Positions 1 to 12,549 of a stretch of 64,000 bases of DNA are shown piece after piece. Source of the DNA: Microvelia longipes (lineage: Eukaryota; Arthropoda; Insecta; Hemiptera; Veliidae). Below the pieces are notes generated by a model that searched no databases, had not been told where the DNA came from, and worked only from the letters and a program-made list of their open reading frames with translations. The DNA lies in assembly GCA_018340805.1 (NCBI GenBank), contig JACMZG010001911.1, positions 36,187,214-36,251,213 on the forward strand. Reading direction: 5' to 3'. Positions within the stretch are counted from its first letter, which is position 1. Every line of letters begins with the position of its first letter. Both the position numbers and the translations under genes were made by a program.

Positions 1-3000
1 TCACTCTGACGTTCAACATGATCGTACACGCATCATACATAAAAAAGTCAGGTTAAAACCTCCGATACATTTGACTTATTTACATGGAATAGAATCACTT
101 TATAGCTGTCTCATCATCTAGCGCTAGCATGGCCATGAATATATACAGTAAATTATGTACATTATTAAGTCGGGACACAAATTGTTTTTTTTTATTTATT
201 TACTTCGTCAGAAACAACTTACAACATTACTTAGAACAATAAGATAATCAATATCATAGCTATATCAATAGGAAGCAATAAACCTCAAGGTAAATAAATG
301 ACAAGTTAATAATTAACTAAAAGCTCATTTCATTAACATATTGTAAGAGTAAATAAATAATAATAAGTACATAAAGATAATTTTGTTATTGATGAAATAA
401 GTCAATAATTGTTATGTAATAAGTTGATCACGCAAACAAGCGACATAATGGCATTTCATCACAAAAAGGCTGTTTAAAATACATGTAACAAACAAATGGT
501 TGTTAAATGAATTAGTTGTACTCCGACTCTTAGCCCTTAATGAAAAGGTTAGTAGTTTAAGATTTAACCATTTTGTGAAAGACTAATCAAAATATGTTGA
601 TAGTTTTTTTTAATTTTAAAAATTTATTTAATTTGGTTAAAAACTTCCCAAAATATTTTTACCTATAGGCCTTCTAGCCACACTGCGTTAAATGTATATG
701 AAGAATACAAGTATTTTTGTGAGAACTAAACAAGTAAATAAATTTAATGTAATAAAGCATGAGTACAATTAAAGTCTTTCTCTTTTGTTAGTTTAAAGAG
801 CTCATTTAAAGTATTCTGGTTTTGATTATAATTTTATACCAAGTTATTATCCTAATGTTATCATTCTGATACTATTTTGTTATTATTATTTATATTATTA
901 ACATGTTTATAATACATAAAGGTGTTATTATAATTTTTAGAAGCAATTTTAGAGTGAAGGAGTAAAAAGACCACCATTACACAGGGTTTACATTTGTCAA
1001 AATGCTTTGCCAATTAGAGTATAATAAACTGACTATTTGGACATTTACTTAAAAAAAATACAGAACAAATATTGCACTAAACAACAATTTATAAAACAAA
1101 TGAATAATAGTCATTTAAAAAATAAAGGAATGTACAGCAGAAAATGCGATTAAAACACAACCTTCAAGGTTAATTACAGAAAAAAATTATAAAAATTAAA
1201 CAACTAAAACAATAAAATAATTAATAAACCGTAATAACCATTAAAACACATTAATTTATGGCATAAATTTAAGTTGTGAAAACAAAAAAATCTTAATAAA
1301 ATCGTAAAAAAGTTTTATGTTTAAGTACATTTATTAACAGTGGTTACTAAGAGGGTAAACACGACGAGAAAAAGCTTTCGTGTAGTTTTATAGTTTGTGT
1401 ATTTTTACAAGCACTTTTCGCTAAAATAATTAAGTTTTATATTGTAAAATAAATCAACTTTTATTTTCGACGAATTTAGAATAAATAAAATCCAGCTGTG
1501 TTCTTTATTAAGAAACTTCAATAAATAAATTGGGGATTTTTATGGATTATTATATAACATATAAATAATAAGTTTTTTCCTAAATATTAATGATTATTTG
1601 ATTTAGTCACTCTTTTTTGTAAACCACTGAAAGCAGCCACGCAACATGTATAAAAAATAAAGTGTTATGACGCAAAGGGCAGGCCCTTAATCTTGATGCC
1701 TATACAAAGTCGTGTCACGAAACAATCTACTCCTATATAAAACCACTTCAGACCTAAGGCACCCCAAAATCAATTTCTCCTTTTTTAAGATGTAAATTAA
1801 ACGATGTGAACAATACAATATAATATGTATATTATAATTTGTGGGAATAACAAGGAATAGTTTCAGCAAAAAAAATGCTAATCCTTTGAAAAATAAATTT
1901 TAGAAGTTTGTTGAGACATTAGATTAGAGCTAGCCAAGTTAATACATTTTATAAATAACTATAACAAAAGAGGGGGAGATAAAGAGAATCAATGAGTAAC
2001 TCTCAAAAGCAAAATATTCATCAATGTGCTTCAATTTCTATTTGTAAGAATCTTTTAATTAATTATTCAAACTATTTTACTTTTTAGTCAAAAATTGCCT
2101 AAATAATCACCACAAATTTAAAAAAATGAATTAAACATTAATGCTCACACATTAAATTTATTTTCAAGTAAACCTAATCAAATAATCAGCGAGAGGTCTG
2201 TTTAAAATTGAAAGTGTGGAAATAATGGTTTTATGTGAGATATGAACCAATTCTTTAACATCTTGTGTAAAGAATAGTACAAACACTACCAAAAAACGAA
2301 CAGGATTTTTCATAAAAACGTAGTTATCAAACTAAATTATTCCTGAGGTACTCCGGAACTTAACTACGGACCAGCTTAACTCATCCATAGAATGTCATTT
2401 ACCCAACGCCGATTAAGTTGATTTTCGTCCTCAGATTTCAAATCGCTCGAGGTTAAACAATGACGAAATACGCACAGCTTCGGACCCGCTTAGCCTTAGA
2501 AAATGTCCTTGTTAAAGGTACCATAAAATATACCATCAGAATCACTTCGCTTATACCTAGTATGATGACATTATCTACTCTAGAAATATATCTTTGTCAT
2601 ATATACTTCATCCATCTAGTATATATATGTTAAGGTATTACATTTTATTTAAATTTATTTGTGTCATTAATTTCATTTATTCCTCACATACTACATTTGG
2701 TAAATATGAAAAATATCGGGTTTACATGAAAAATCTGAAACCGACATTACCTACCTTTCTAGTCTTGAGTAAACCAATCAAGGTCTTAATATACAATAAT
2801 TTTCCCTTAAACACAACAAGGTTAATGACATTAAAACAAGGAACCTACCAACATTCAACATACAACCATCTGGAACGCATTCCTAACAAATAATTACAAT
2901 AATTCCAGACAACTTTTTACAAAATATTTAAACATTAAAAAAATTGAATGGGTAAACGAAACCCGTTTTTTTTAGCAACTATCCTTTTGGAAAAAGTTAT

Positions 3001-3180
3001 TAACCAATTTCTGACAATCATAGTAGTTTGTAAAATTAATTTTTAAAAAAGTAATACTTTCAGCGAATTTCCTCTGGGAAAAATTCTTTAATGAAATAAG
3101 TGACATGGCGGAAGACGGGAGCACTTTAGAAATCCGTTTCAAATGGGCCCTAATTACGAAAAATATCTTTTGCGAAACAT
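1..3180. other. A+T-rich stretch without a recognisable gene
   Basis: Very A+T-rich DNA with many short homopolymer runs and no open frame that resembles a protein. The only denser part is about 2341-2560, which contains GAGGTACTCCGGAACTT and CACAGCTTCGGACCCGCTT. These look like badly decayed pieces of the R1 repeat family seen later in the window. The stretch is probably intron or intergenic DNA. It lies on the side where the rest of the MBD5/6-like gene (minus strand, 37.5 kb) should be, but no later exon of that gene was recognised here. Confidence 0.5.
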
Positions 3181-3250
3181 TTATATATATATATATATAT
3201 ATATAAATATAATATAATATATATATATATATTATATATATATAATATTA
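3181..3250. repeat. (TA)n microsatellite, left flank of transposon
   Basis: Run of alternating T and A with a few slips. It ends in ATATTA directly before the GGGTGGCCC terminus of the 3.35-kb transposon, whose other side is also (TA)n. The insertion therefore appears to have gone into a TA microsatellite. Confidence 0.9.
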
Positions 3251-3930
3251 GGGTGGCCCTTAAAATTGAACTTTCATTTTCTTTGCTCCCAACCCCTAAT
3301 TTTGTTCGAATACATGAAAAAAAAATTCCATAAAAATTTTAGCCCGATCGGAAGTGATTAACAGGTGCCGCCGGGCCTTTGAAGTTTTACAGGTGTCAAA
3401 ATTCGTCAAAATTGTGATTTTCGTGACAAATTTTTTTCTGTGATTTTTTACATTATTTTTTAAGTAAAAACAATGCTTAATCCACTAATTAGACACTATG
3501 AACTTATCATTATGACCTGAAATCATCTTAGTTTGTACTTAATCTGACATTTAATGGTGGACATATATAATTTTTCTAAAAATTTTTTTAAAAAACATTT
3601 TTTTTTCTCTACACTGCGAAGTATAACTCATATAATATGTTTTTTGTTATCAATTCATTGGCATATTTATGTTCTTGTATACTGTTTTCTATAATTTAAG
3701 ACCAATAATTGGTTATTTATACCACAATTAGCAGATCTAATGTGAAACATACAAAACACTGACATCCTATCTCGCAGTAGGTGAAAGCTAAGTAATGAGT
3801 ATAATAGTCCAATTCAGTTTCAAGAATTTTTATTTTTTTTGGTTTAAATTTATTTTCAAACAAGCCATTATTGTGACATTTGAAACTTTGTGTGTTACCC
3901 CCCCCCTTTGCTTGACCCCCTCTCTTCCCT
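3251..3930 (+). repeat. Left long terminal inverted repeat
   Basis: About 680 bp. It runs from GGGTGGCCCTTA through the GTGCCGCCGGGCC block at about 3365 to the GCTTGACCCCC block at about 3910. Apart from small indels it mirrors the right arm. Unlike the right arm it has only one GCCGCCGGGCC copy. Confidence 0.88.
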
Positions 3931-4321
3931 ATTATGAAATATAAATTTTATACAATTTTTACAAAAAATTAATAGAATAAAGAAAGGCAAGATAGGTTAT
4001 ACTTTGAATAGAGTTATTAGTAATTGACACCAAACTGTTTACCAAAAATACTTTCAGGTAAAATAAACCTAGTGTTCACTTAAGGATTAAAGATGAGTTA
4101 AGGAAAATACCATGCAAGATGGAAGTGATTTAAGCTGGGGTACTATGAATGAATCATTTAATCCTTTGACTTACTTAAAAAAAGTTCCAGTCTTAGATCA
4201 AACAAAAACTGTTACCATGAAATATTTTAATTTCTTTTTTAAATCAAGTGTTGGTTTAAGTTGTTTGTTTAAGTTATAAAATGACAAGTTAAAGAGTTCT
4301 TCGTTCTAACCATTGTTGTTG

Positions 4322-5858
4322 TCTTCAGAAAAATTCTTCTAAAACGACTGAGTTTGCTATCAGTAGTTGTTTTGCTTTTACAGACAGGCTGGATGATTTA
4401 TTTGATATTGCCCATAGTGACGCCGAAAATCAAATAAAAATCCAGGAGGACATAGAGTTTTTGCGGATGCAAAGAATGAAGGGGCGACCTGGTGTTATGC
4501 TGGGATTTGACAATAATTTACACAGGGCAGAATAGAGAACAGCAGAGCGGAAGGAGGAAGAGGTCCGTTGAAGAACTCGATGCTTGGAGGATATTGATCG
4601 ATCTAGTTTGTTTGCGGAATTGCTACCAAGCACCAGAAGCAGTAGTAGCACAGAAAACAGTGAGGGAGTTTCAGATGAGCTTGTCTCTGATGCAATTTTT
4701 CCTTCGTCGTTGGGTTTTTTGAGGAACTGTTGATTTTTTTAATGATCGCCTAGCACCAACGTTAGATAGGTGCAAAGTTAGGGACAGAGATGCTGTTCAT
4801 GTATTAGTTACCACAGCAGAAGCGTTAGGCCATGATGCAAAGGACTTGATAATTAACAGAAAGTCAATAAGCTGTAAACGATCCCAGTTAAGGATTCTTA
4901 GATACAAGGAAATGTTAAAAACCTTTAGTATTGATAGAAATCAGTGTGCTGTTGTGCATTGGGATGGGAAGCTTCATCCTAATATTACAAAAGACAATAA
5001 GATAGAGAGGTTGGCAGTTCTTATTTCATATGGCGTAAAATACAAGTTGATAGGAGCTCCGAGCATACCACAAGCCTGCAAGCTCCTATCAATTTTGCTC
5101 CAGTAGCCACTGGAGCAGAATAAGCCGCATTAGTCTATAAATGTCTTGAAGAATGAGGACTTCTTGATTCAGTCCAAGCGATGTGTATTGACACCACGGC
5201 ATCGAACACTGGTAAGAACAATGGAGCTTGCAGAAATATTAAGAGCCTCTTAGAAAAGGATTTTCTATACCTGCCTTGTAGGCACCACATATTTGAAATG
5301 GTATTAAAGGGTGTATTCAATGAATTGGTGGGACCGACTTTTGGGCCAGATGTTCCACTGTTTTCTAGGTTCAGAAACTCATGGGGTCAGATAGACCCAA
5401 AAACATAGTCTTCTGGTATTGAAGGAGAATGTCCTAAAAGTTTAAGAAGAGATATGCTCGACTTCTTCGTAAAAAGTTTAAAAGAAAAACAATTAAGAGA
5501 AGATTACAGGGAGCTAATGGAGCTAGCAGTGATTTTTCTAGGAGAGACCCCGCCTCGTGGAGTGTCATTTAGAAAGCCAGGTGCTATTAGCCATACAAGA
5601 TGGAAGTCGAAGGCGATCTATTGTTTAAAATTTTATTTATTTAGAAGTGAGTTCAAGTTGTCTACCAAAGAAAAATCTTCGATGAGAGAATTTAACATTT
5701 TTCTTATTAGAGTGTATTTAAGAGCGTGGTATGGTGACACAAGTGCGAGTAAGGCCCCAATGTCTGACTTGCACTTTATTCAATCATTAGTCAATAACGA
5801 GGCTATACGTTTAAAAATTTGCAACGCTGTACTAAAAAAAATATTAACCATTTGTTAA
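4322..5858 (+). pseudogene. Broken transposase of the long-TIR element
   Basis: Remains of the element's own protein, read in three frames. From about 4327 a frame contains FAFTDRLDDLFDIAHSDA and GRPGVMLGFDNNL, then continues past TAG and TGA stops to about 4730. After a frame change it gives LDRCKVRDRDAVHVLV and AEALGHDAKDLIINRKS, then VVHWDGKLHPNI (4951-4986). From 5181 another frame carries CIDTTASNTGKNNGAC and LPCRHHIFEMVL, then GPTFGPDVPLFSRF. The last part (5454-5858) is open and ends ILTIC. The acidic residues in HWDGK and CIDTTASNTG and the CRHH segment look like an RNase-H-type transposase core; that reading is inference from motif spacing. At least three stops or shifts show that it is dead, so any mobility would need a partner element. 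Confidence 0.8.
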
Positions 5859-5876
5859 AGGTTAATAAATTTGGTA

Positions 5877-6599
5877 AGGGAAAGGGAGGGAGGGGGGTCA
5901 AGCAAAGGGGGGTAACACACAAAGTTTCAAATGTCACAATAATGGCTTGTTTGAAAATAAATTTAAACCAAAAAAAAATAAAAATTCTTGAAACTGAATT
6001 GGACTATTATACTCATTACTTAGCTTTCACCTACTGCGAGATAGGATGACAGTGTTTTGTATGTTTCACATTAGATCTGCTAATTGTGGTATAAATAACC
6101 AATTATTGGTCTTAAATTATAGAAAACAGTATACAAGAACATAATATGCCAATGAATTGATAACAAAAAAACATATTATATGAGTTATACTTCGCAGTGT
6201 AGAGAAAAAAAATGTTTTTTAAAAAATTTTTAGAAAAATTATATATGTCCACCATTAAATGTCAGATTAAGTACAAACTAAGATGATTTCAGGTCATAAT
6301 GATAAGTTCATAGTGTCTAATTAGTGGATTAAGCATTGTTTTTACTTAAAAAATAATGTAAAAAATCACAGAAAAAAATTTGTCACGAAAATCACAATTT
6401 TGACGAATTTTGACACCTGTAAAACTTAACAGGTTACAGGCCGCCGGGCCTGTAAACAGGCCCGGCGGCACCTGTTAATCACCTCCGATCGGGCAAAAAT
6501 TTTTATGGAATTTTTTTTTCATGTATTCGAACAAAATTAGGGGTTGGGAGCACAACATTTCTAACATTTTTTTTTTCACCCCTATAGCTAAGGGCCACC

Positions 6600-6600
<1 letters not shown>
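5877..6600 (-). repeat. Right long terminal inverted repeat
   Basis: About 724 bp, the inverse copy of 3251-3930. It is longer mainly because of an extra GC-rich palindrome (6428-6477) and a different stretch just inside the end (about 6551-6588). It ends AAGGGCCACCC and is followed by (TA)n. Confidence 0.88.
6428..6477. repeat. GC-rich palindrome inside the right TIR
   Basis: Two inverted copies of the GCCGCCGGGCCTGT block meet head to head here (centre about 6452), each flanked by AACAGG or CCTGTT. The left TIR has a single copy at the matching place, so the right arm has gained a local inverted duplication. It should extrude as a strong hairpin. Confidence 0.8.
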
Positions 6601-6991
<391 letters not shown>

Positions 6992-6999
6992 CCCCGGTA

Positions 7000-8960
7000 T
7001 GCGGACCTCCCCTTTAAAATTTTTCCTTTAACAAATTACGTTTTTAAATTTTATTACAAGTTAGGACAAAACAATTACTAAAGAAATATTTTTTTAGCAG
7101 ATAATAACTCTAAAAATAAAAAATCTTGTATCCAATATTTACACTATGTTCACACAAGGTACTAGCAATAAAAACTTTCAGTTGTAAAAATAATAAAAAG
7201 TTATACAAGAATGTTCACATAAAGAGGACCCAGGTTGGTCTCCTAGACGAGCTTCAGAAAAAGAAGTCCCACCTTAAGGTGACCTTATATGGAAGCTAGA
7301 CTAAGATGCAACCTCTAAATTCTAACCGCGAAAATACCAGACTTCTATACCTTTTTTCAAACTGGAGTTTAAAACTGCATCTTTTATAATAACTAAGTAG
7401 AATAAAATAAATAACTTTTATAAAATGCAATGAAGAAATATTCTTCCATTATACTTTCACTGTACCATTTAAAAATGTGGCATTTTTCCTGAGTTTAAAC
7501 TGTAATTATGGTTGTTAAAGAAAAAATACGGCATAAGAATTTTATAGATCAAGTTAACAATTACTTTACTTTAACACCGGTTTAGAAAATACCATTTGAA
7601 ATTAAAGCAATTAAGATAAGAATTTGTACCGCAGCTGCTAAGTAGTAATATTGTACTTAAATAGATAATAACAGAATTTCTTTACATTTTTGAGCTTTTT
7701 AGAAATATAAGAGATTGAATCAATTTAGAGCATTTTATTACGATAAAGAAAATTTTGTAGCAAAATGTAAAAAAAACTTTAAAGAAACAATCGCAAAACT
7801 ATTCCATCAGATATTGTGAGGACTGATATGCCACGTACTAAGAGAAACAAGAGAATGAAAGCCATTTGAGTCCTTACTACAACTAAGGTAGAATAAAAAT
7901 ATATTATATTACAAGACTGTAAAAATGGCATTTTTTTACCGTGGCGACTATATTAACTGTCGAGCGAAGCGAGACAGTAAAAGACGCTGAGGTAAAAAAT
8001 CCATTCCCATTCGTGTAGCATATGCTATTTTTTTCGTAGTAGTAATAGTAATCAACTATTTAAAAGAAATGTATAATGTAAAACAAATTGCCGGTACACT
8101 ATTTTAGATTGCTTCGTTAGCCTAGGTCTTAAGTATCAATTTGGTGTCCTACTTTAAATGCCTAAATCGCTATCCATGATAATAAAACACTTGATAATAA
8201 ATAATTAATAACTCACTTTCCGAAAATAACAAAACTTCGTTAACAAAATTTATTTGATAAAAAAAATGTAAGAAGAACAGGGAAGGTAATATTACAACTT
8301 TGTAGTTAACAGCTAGCGCCCAACTAGTGGACATTTGAAGAACTTCACCAGCGACAATAAAAATCTATTCCCACAGTCGCCAACAGTAAAAAACAACGAA
8401 ACTGTCGTAGAAGGTAAAAACTGGATTTCACCTACTTCTCTGAGGCTATACAGTGCCTATTTTTTCAGCCGCCCGAAAAAATATAATTTTTTATTGTTAA
8501 AATTACAAAATATTTTTTTTTTGAGGTAGTACGTAATTGAGCACTTTATTGGACCGTTTTTAGGATGAGAAGCCAATCATAATTGTTATAGGAGGTTATT
8601 TAGTACTTTTCACCTCCGAGGACAATAATGAATGTAAAAAAACTCCTAGGACGTAAAAGTAATTCATATGTTGCCGCCATTACTGTAATGCAGCGTGTTC
8701 AAAAAACAATCTGTGTTAAATCTTTATGAGTTTTCTTTAAAAACGTTCATTTTGTTTCTGTTTTTGTTCGTAGACTAATTTTTTTGTTTTTAAAAGGTGT
8801 TCTAATTGACAATTTTTGTGTGTTTATTTGTAAAGCTTTTACATTTTTGAGTAAAAGTGTGAAGCTATGGATGAACTTAATGACGACGATAATATGGAGT
8901 TAATTGGACGTTTGTTTTTTTTTCAATTAAGTATATAGCGCAGTTTATTTAATGAGTGCT
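7000..8960. other. A+T-rich stretch, no confirmed gene
   Basis: No supported gene. It holds the small hairpin repeat at 7924-8006. A short plus-strand frame starts at ATG 8867 (MDELNDDDNMELIG, 23 codons in all) after a long T-rich leader. The acidic start resembles that of a transposase or a first exon, but nothing follows it that could be joined with confidence. Confidence 0.4.
7924..8006. repeat. Small hairpin repeat with GCGAAGC apex
   Basis: Arms TTTTTTACCGTGGCG and CGCTGAGGTAAAAAA, plus AACTGTC and GACAGT nearer the middle, are inverted around GAGCGAAGCGAG. About 80 bp, MITE-like. The apex motif is the same as in the 8966-9108 hairpin, although the arms are unrelated. Confidence 0.6.
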
Positions 8961-8965
8961 ACCTT

Positions 8966-9108
8966 AAAAAATAGTGTATGCCATCCGGCTGAGAATGTCT
9001 TTATGACTTGGCAATTTTTCCCGACTCGCTTCGCTCGTCGGTAAATCTAATTGCCGTGACATAAAGACACACTTCTCAGCCTTATGGCATAAATAACTAT
9101 TATTTACA
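8966..9108. mobile_element. MITE-like hairpin element
   Basis: Inverted arms of about 50 bp. TGCCATCCGGCTGAGAA with GTCTTTATGAC and GGCAAT on the left mirror ATTGCC, GTGACATAAAGACAC and CTTCTCAGCCTTATGGCA on the right. The centre is GACTCGCTTCGCTCGTCGG. No coding capacity. The target duplication is not clear because both flanks are A+T-rich. Confidence 0.72.
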
Positions 9109-9109
9109 A

Positions 9110-12100
9110 TTCATACGTAATAGAATTAAAAATTTACAAAACAAAATAATACACAAATAAAGCAATTAATAAAGGCAATTCCATATTGTATTTTGTTTGC
9201 ATTTTTTAAAATATATAAAGTAGCTAACAATAGAAAGGGCTAAGGACATGATCAATGTAAACAAAGACACGCGACAGGTGCTTATCAGGATCAGATCACG
9301 TAAACATAAAACTGACATAAAGTGTATGTTGAAGCATCACGAAATAATTTCATATACATGACATTAATATTATTAATTATAATTAGACCAAGTGAGTGGG
9401 TGACAATGAGTCATGATACGAGAAAATGAAATATTACAGAGCATAACAAAAACTAAAGTATTAAGAAAACACTAATAGTCAAAATTGGGAAAAAATATAA
9501 CCTAGAAATAAATTACTAGCAATAATAAACTATCCAAGATTCAATTAAAAGATGCTATAGAATAATATTAATACGACAAAAAGCATAACATATCAAGAAG
9601 ATTTCAAATGAAATAAAATATGTAGTATTTAAATAATATTTAATTCTATAAGAATTATTTCCTTTACTAAAGAACCAAGTTATTAAACGATGTCACGGTG
9701 CTGCAGTTTTAGTCAAGACACACATATAACCTAATGCATCAACTCTACACAAGTTACGTCCAGTTAACCTTGAGGTGACCGTGTGCCTCCCAGTTCTACC
9801 AATCAAACTACAAAATACTAATTACCAACCTTTTAAAAAGTAAATAAGTTTTTATAACAGAGTTAAACACCTCAGTAAACAGAACAATGTTTGTTACTTC
9901 CTTATAATTTATTTATACTTATCACGAATTCATTCGTATTCAATAACAGTCAGACAAATTATTTTAACCCTTTTTCTTTTTTATAATATATTATTATAAT
10001 AAACAATGTAAGAAGCTCTTTAGTCTGTGAAATCTTACTACAATTTCGACCGAATGCTCAAAAAAATTGATTCCAGTGACAATAGAGCAGAAAAAATCCC
10101 GAAAAAAAAATTTGGAGTGAGTAATGAGCAACTTTTTTACACTAATCGGCTTCATTACACATTTAATAAGAAAACGTTAAAAAAGAATTAAACTGCATCT
10201 AAAAAAGAATAAAATAAATCTTAGGTACAAAGGAATTGAAAAATCAAGCACATAAATCCTACTACAAAATGTATGTACCTCTATTTTTTCAGAGGTAATA
10301 TATAGTGATAATCAAGAAGTGGTGCTAAAATCGTGGAACTTGAATGGATTGACACAAAATAAACGAAAGATTAACCTTAATTTAAGATATTTATACCAAA
10401 AATGCCTAGTTAATACAAAAATAGCTCTATTAAACAAGTTAATTTTTAAGGCATTATTGGGCACATTTATACTTTTATGTTCTAAAATTGGAACAAGACC
10501 AGCTTTAAATGTCACCTTTATTTTAGGTTTCAGTTAACTCGTCCAGAAATTAAAATACAACAAGGAAATATAACTCAAAAATATTTCATCATAATTTTCA
10601 TTTTTGATCATGAATTTTTATAAAAAAAAATACGCTTATAGAGTTGTTTGTACATTTTGTCTCGCATTCGGGAGGTATAGCCAGCGAGAAACAAGGCATC
10701 GAGACAGCATACAACAAAGCAAATGATAAAACAGGAAAATTGAGATATTGAATTAAAGTTTAATCCAAACCATATACGTATTATTTGTGTAGGGACAAAG
10801 AAATAGAAACTACCGTTTTAGAACCAACCCTTCATCAATCATATTAGACAGGTTTGACCTATAAACTAAACATCAACAGTCTACCATACCTCCTTTAGAA
10901 GTAATCAATTTCTTACACAACAGTTATATGACAGGCTAATTTTAAAACATGAAGCAACTTTATCATCTTTTAACTATCTTAATTTAATAACATTTTACCG
11001 TCATGTCCATTCATTAAGCGAGTTAAAAATAATTAATTTTTGCAGGAAGAGAATATAAAGATAAACGAGTTGTAGATTTGGAAAAGAACAAATTTTTAAT
11101 TAAAAATCACAATAATTCCTCTAAATAATTTTAAATTAGGAAGAATTTAATATACTTGCTCTTTTTATTGCAGCCTTTTTATACAGCGTTTTTTTTTAAT
11201 AGTATTTTAAACTACTAGCCTAAGTTTAAACATTAACTCGTCTATAAAGAATTATACTAATGCCATGAAACGTTTAAACTAATGAAGAATCAGTCGCACA
11301 CTACAACAAGTACGCACACTATAAGAAGGTATTTATATTTTAGAAATACAGAATATAAGAAATAATATAAATAGAGAGAGGTGTACATTTTTAATTTATT
11401 TATTATTTATAAGATATACTTCGCTTCAAAAATTCATAGATTGTAAAAATATAGAAATAAATCTTATATTATTTATTACAATGTTTGTCTGAGTTTGACA
11501 ATCCTTGATGAATCGTTAAGACACTGGAGACTGTCCTAAGATGAGATCATCTATCATACAAGGCTATATCTTGTCTTCTTATAACAAGTTATTAATAGTT
11601 CACTTGTCTTATTGATCATGCTGTTATTCACTGCTTCTTAGTTATTTTATTAGGATAAACATTAGTAATTCATCGTACAATAATACAACTTTTAATAATC
11701 CAAGGTTTAAGGACAACTAAGAAATAATTAGAAAATCAAACGGTAAATTTTATCAGTAGATTTTACCACAGAAAATATAACAAATAAAAGAGCACAATGA
11801 TAACTCCACTTCATTCATAGAATACACCAAAACGAAACTTAAACATCTGGAGTAACAATTTTTTAACCAGCACTTATTCAAGAATCTGAATCCAATGTAA
11901 ATCAAAATTAGTCAAACAAATTGAGAAATTTATAACGATTTGTGCAGATCTTATAAATGTTTAAAATCCAATTTAACCAACAGACGTAACGACATTATAT
12001 GAATGTATAGAAATAAACGCACTAGAATAACGCGCTTTAGAACTATGGTAATGTTTGCAAGGATGTTACATTCTCTTGTTCTTGTGAGTCTTGTTTGCCA

Positions 12101-12380
12101 ATGAATTTAATTCGCGCATGGGAACGTAAAAGGAATACGCGTGTGAAGATGTAGTAAAGATGTGTGTTAAAACACTAGATTAAAGCAATGGAAAAAGTAC
12201 CAAAAGCAACCGGTTTTGAAAACAAAATACGAATGCTACGAAAGTAAAAAAATGAGCTTCCTAATCAATGATACAAACCCTTACAGTACCTTCAGCTAAT
12301 TAATGAGTAAACACTAATGGTTTAGTTAGTAGAGATAACTCTAAGATGTATTATTACGGGTACAGCAAAGAATGAAACAT
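9110..12380. other. A+T-rich stretch without a recognisable gene
   Basis: No coding sequence, RNA gene or clear repeat recognised. The two opposite-strand ORFs at 10312-10537 overlap each other, have no splice context and no recognisable motif. The somewhat richer part at 9690-9810 has stops in the frames checked. Confidence 0.45.
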
Positions 12381-12381
12381 A

Positions 12382-12541
12382 GATGCAGGCCCGTAGCTTG
12401 CACAACAGTGAAACATCGCCAGAGTGGGCAATGCTTCACTCACTTTTAAGGGACTTCCGCTAAAAACTACTTTGCCACCAAGGAAAAAGTTTTTCAAGGG
12501 GGGATGAAGACCACTGGCCCTTTCCTGGCAACGGGCATGCA
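12382..12541. mobile_element. Short inverted-repeat element (possible MITE)
   Basis: A GC-richer 160-bp block bounded by TGCAGGCCCGTAGC and, inverted, GCAACGGGCATGCA (14 bases, about two mismatches). It contains GGGGGGATGAAGACC and CTGGCCCTTTCCTGGC. The minus-strand ORF over it (12354-12554) has no protein-like features. Confidence 0.5.
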
Positions 12542-12549
12542 GATATGAC

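Larger units (their letters stand above)
3251..6600 (+). mobile_element. DNA transposon with ~700-bp terminal inverted repeats
   Basis: A complete cut-and-paste-type element. It begins GGGTGGCCCTTA and ends TAAGGGCCACCC (allowing a small difference in the last bases), with very long inverted repeats: about 3251-3930 reads as the reverse complement of about 5877-6600. Landmarks shared in inverse order are CCCAACCCCTAATTTTGTTC, CCGATCGG, the TGACACCTGT block, ACTGACATCCTATCTCGCAG and GCTTGACCCCC. Both ends abut TA (3249-3250 and 6601-6602), the simplest target duplication. Between the repeats lies a plus-strand transposase-like frame (4322-5858), now broken. Superfamily is not assigned: the long repeats and possible TA target are clear, but the protein is recalled only as a family widespread in arthropod and cnidarian genomes. 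Confidence 0.88.
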
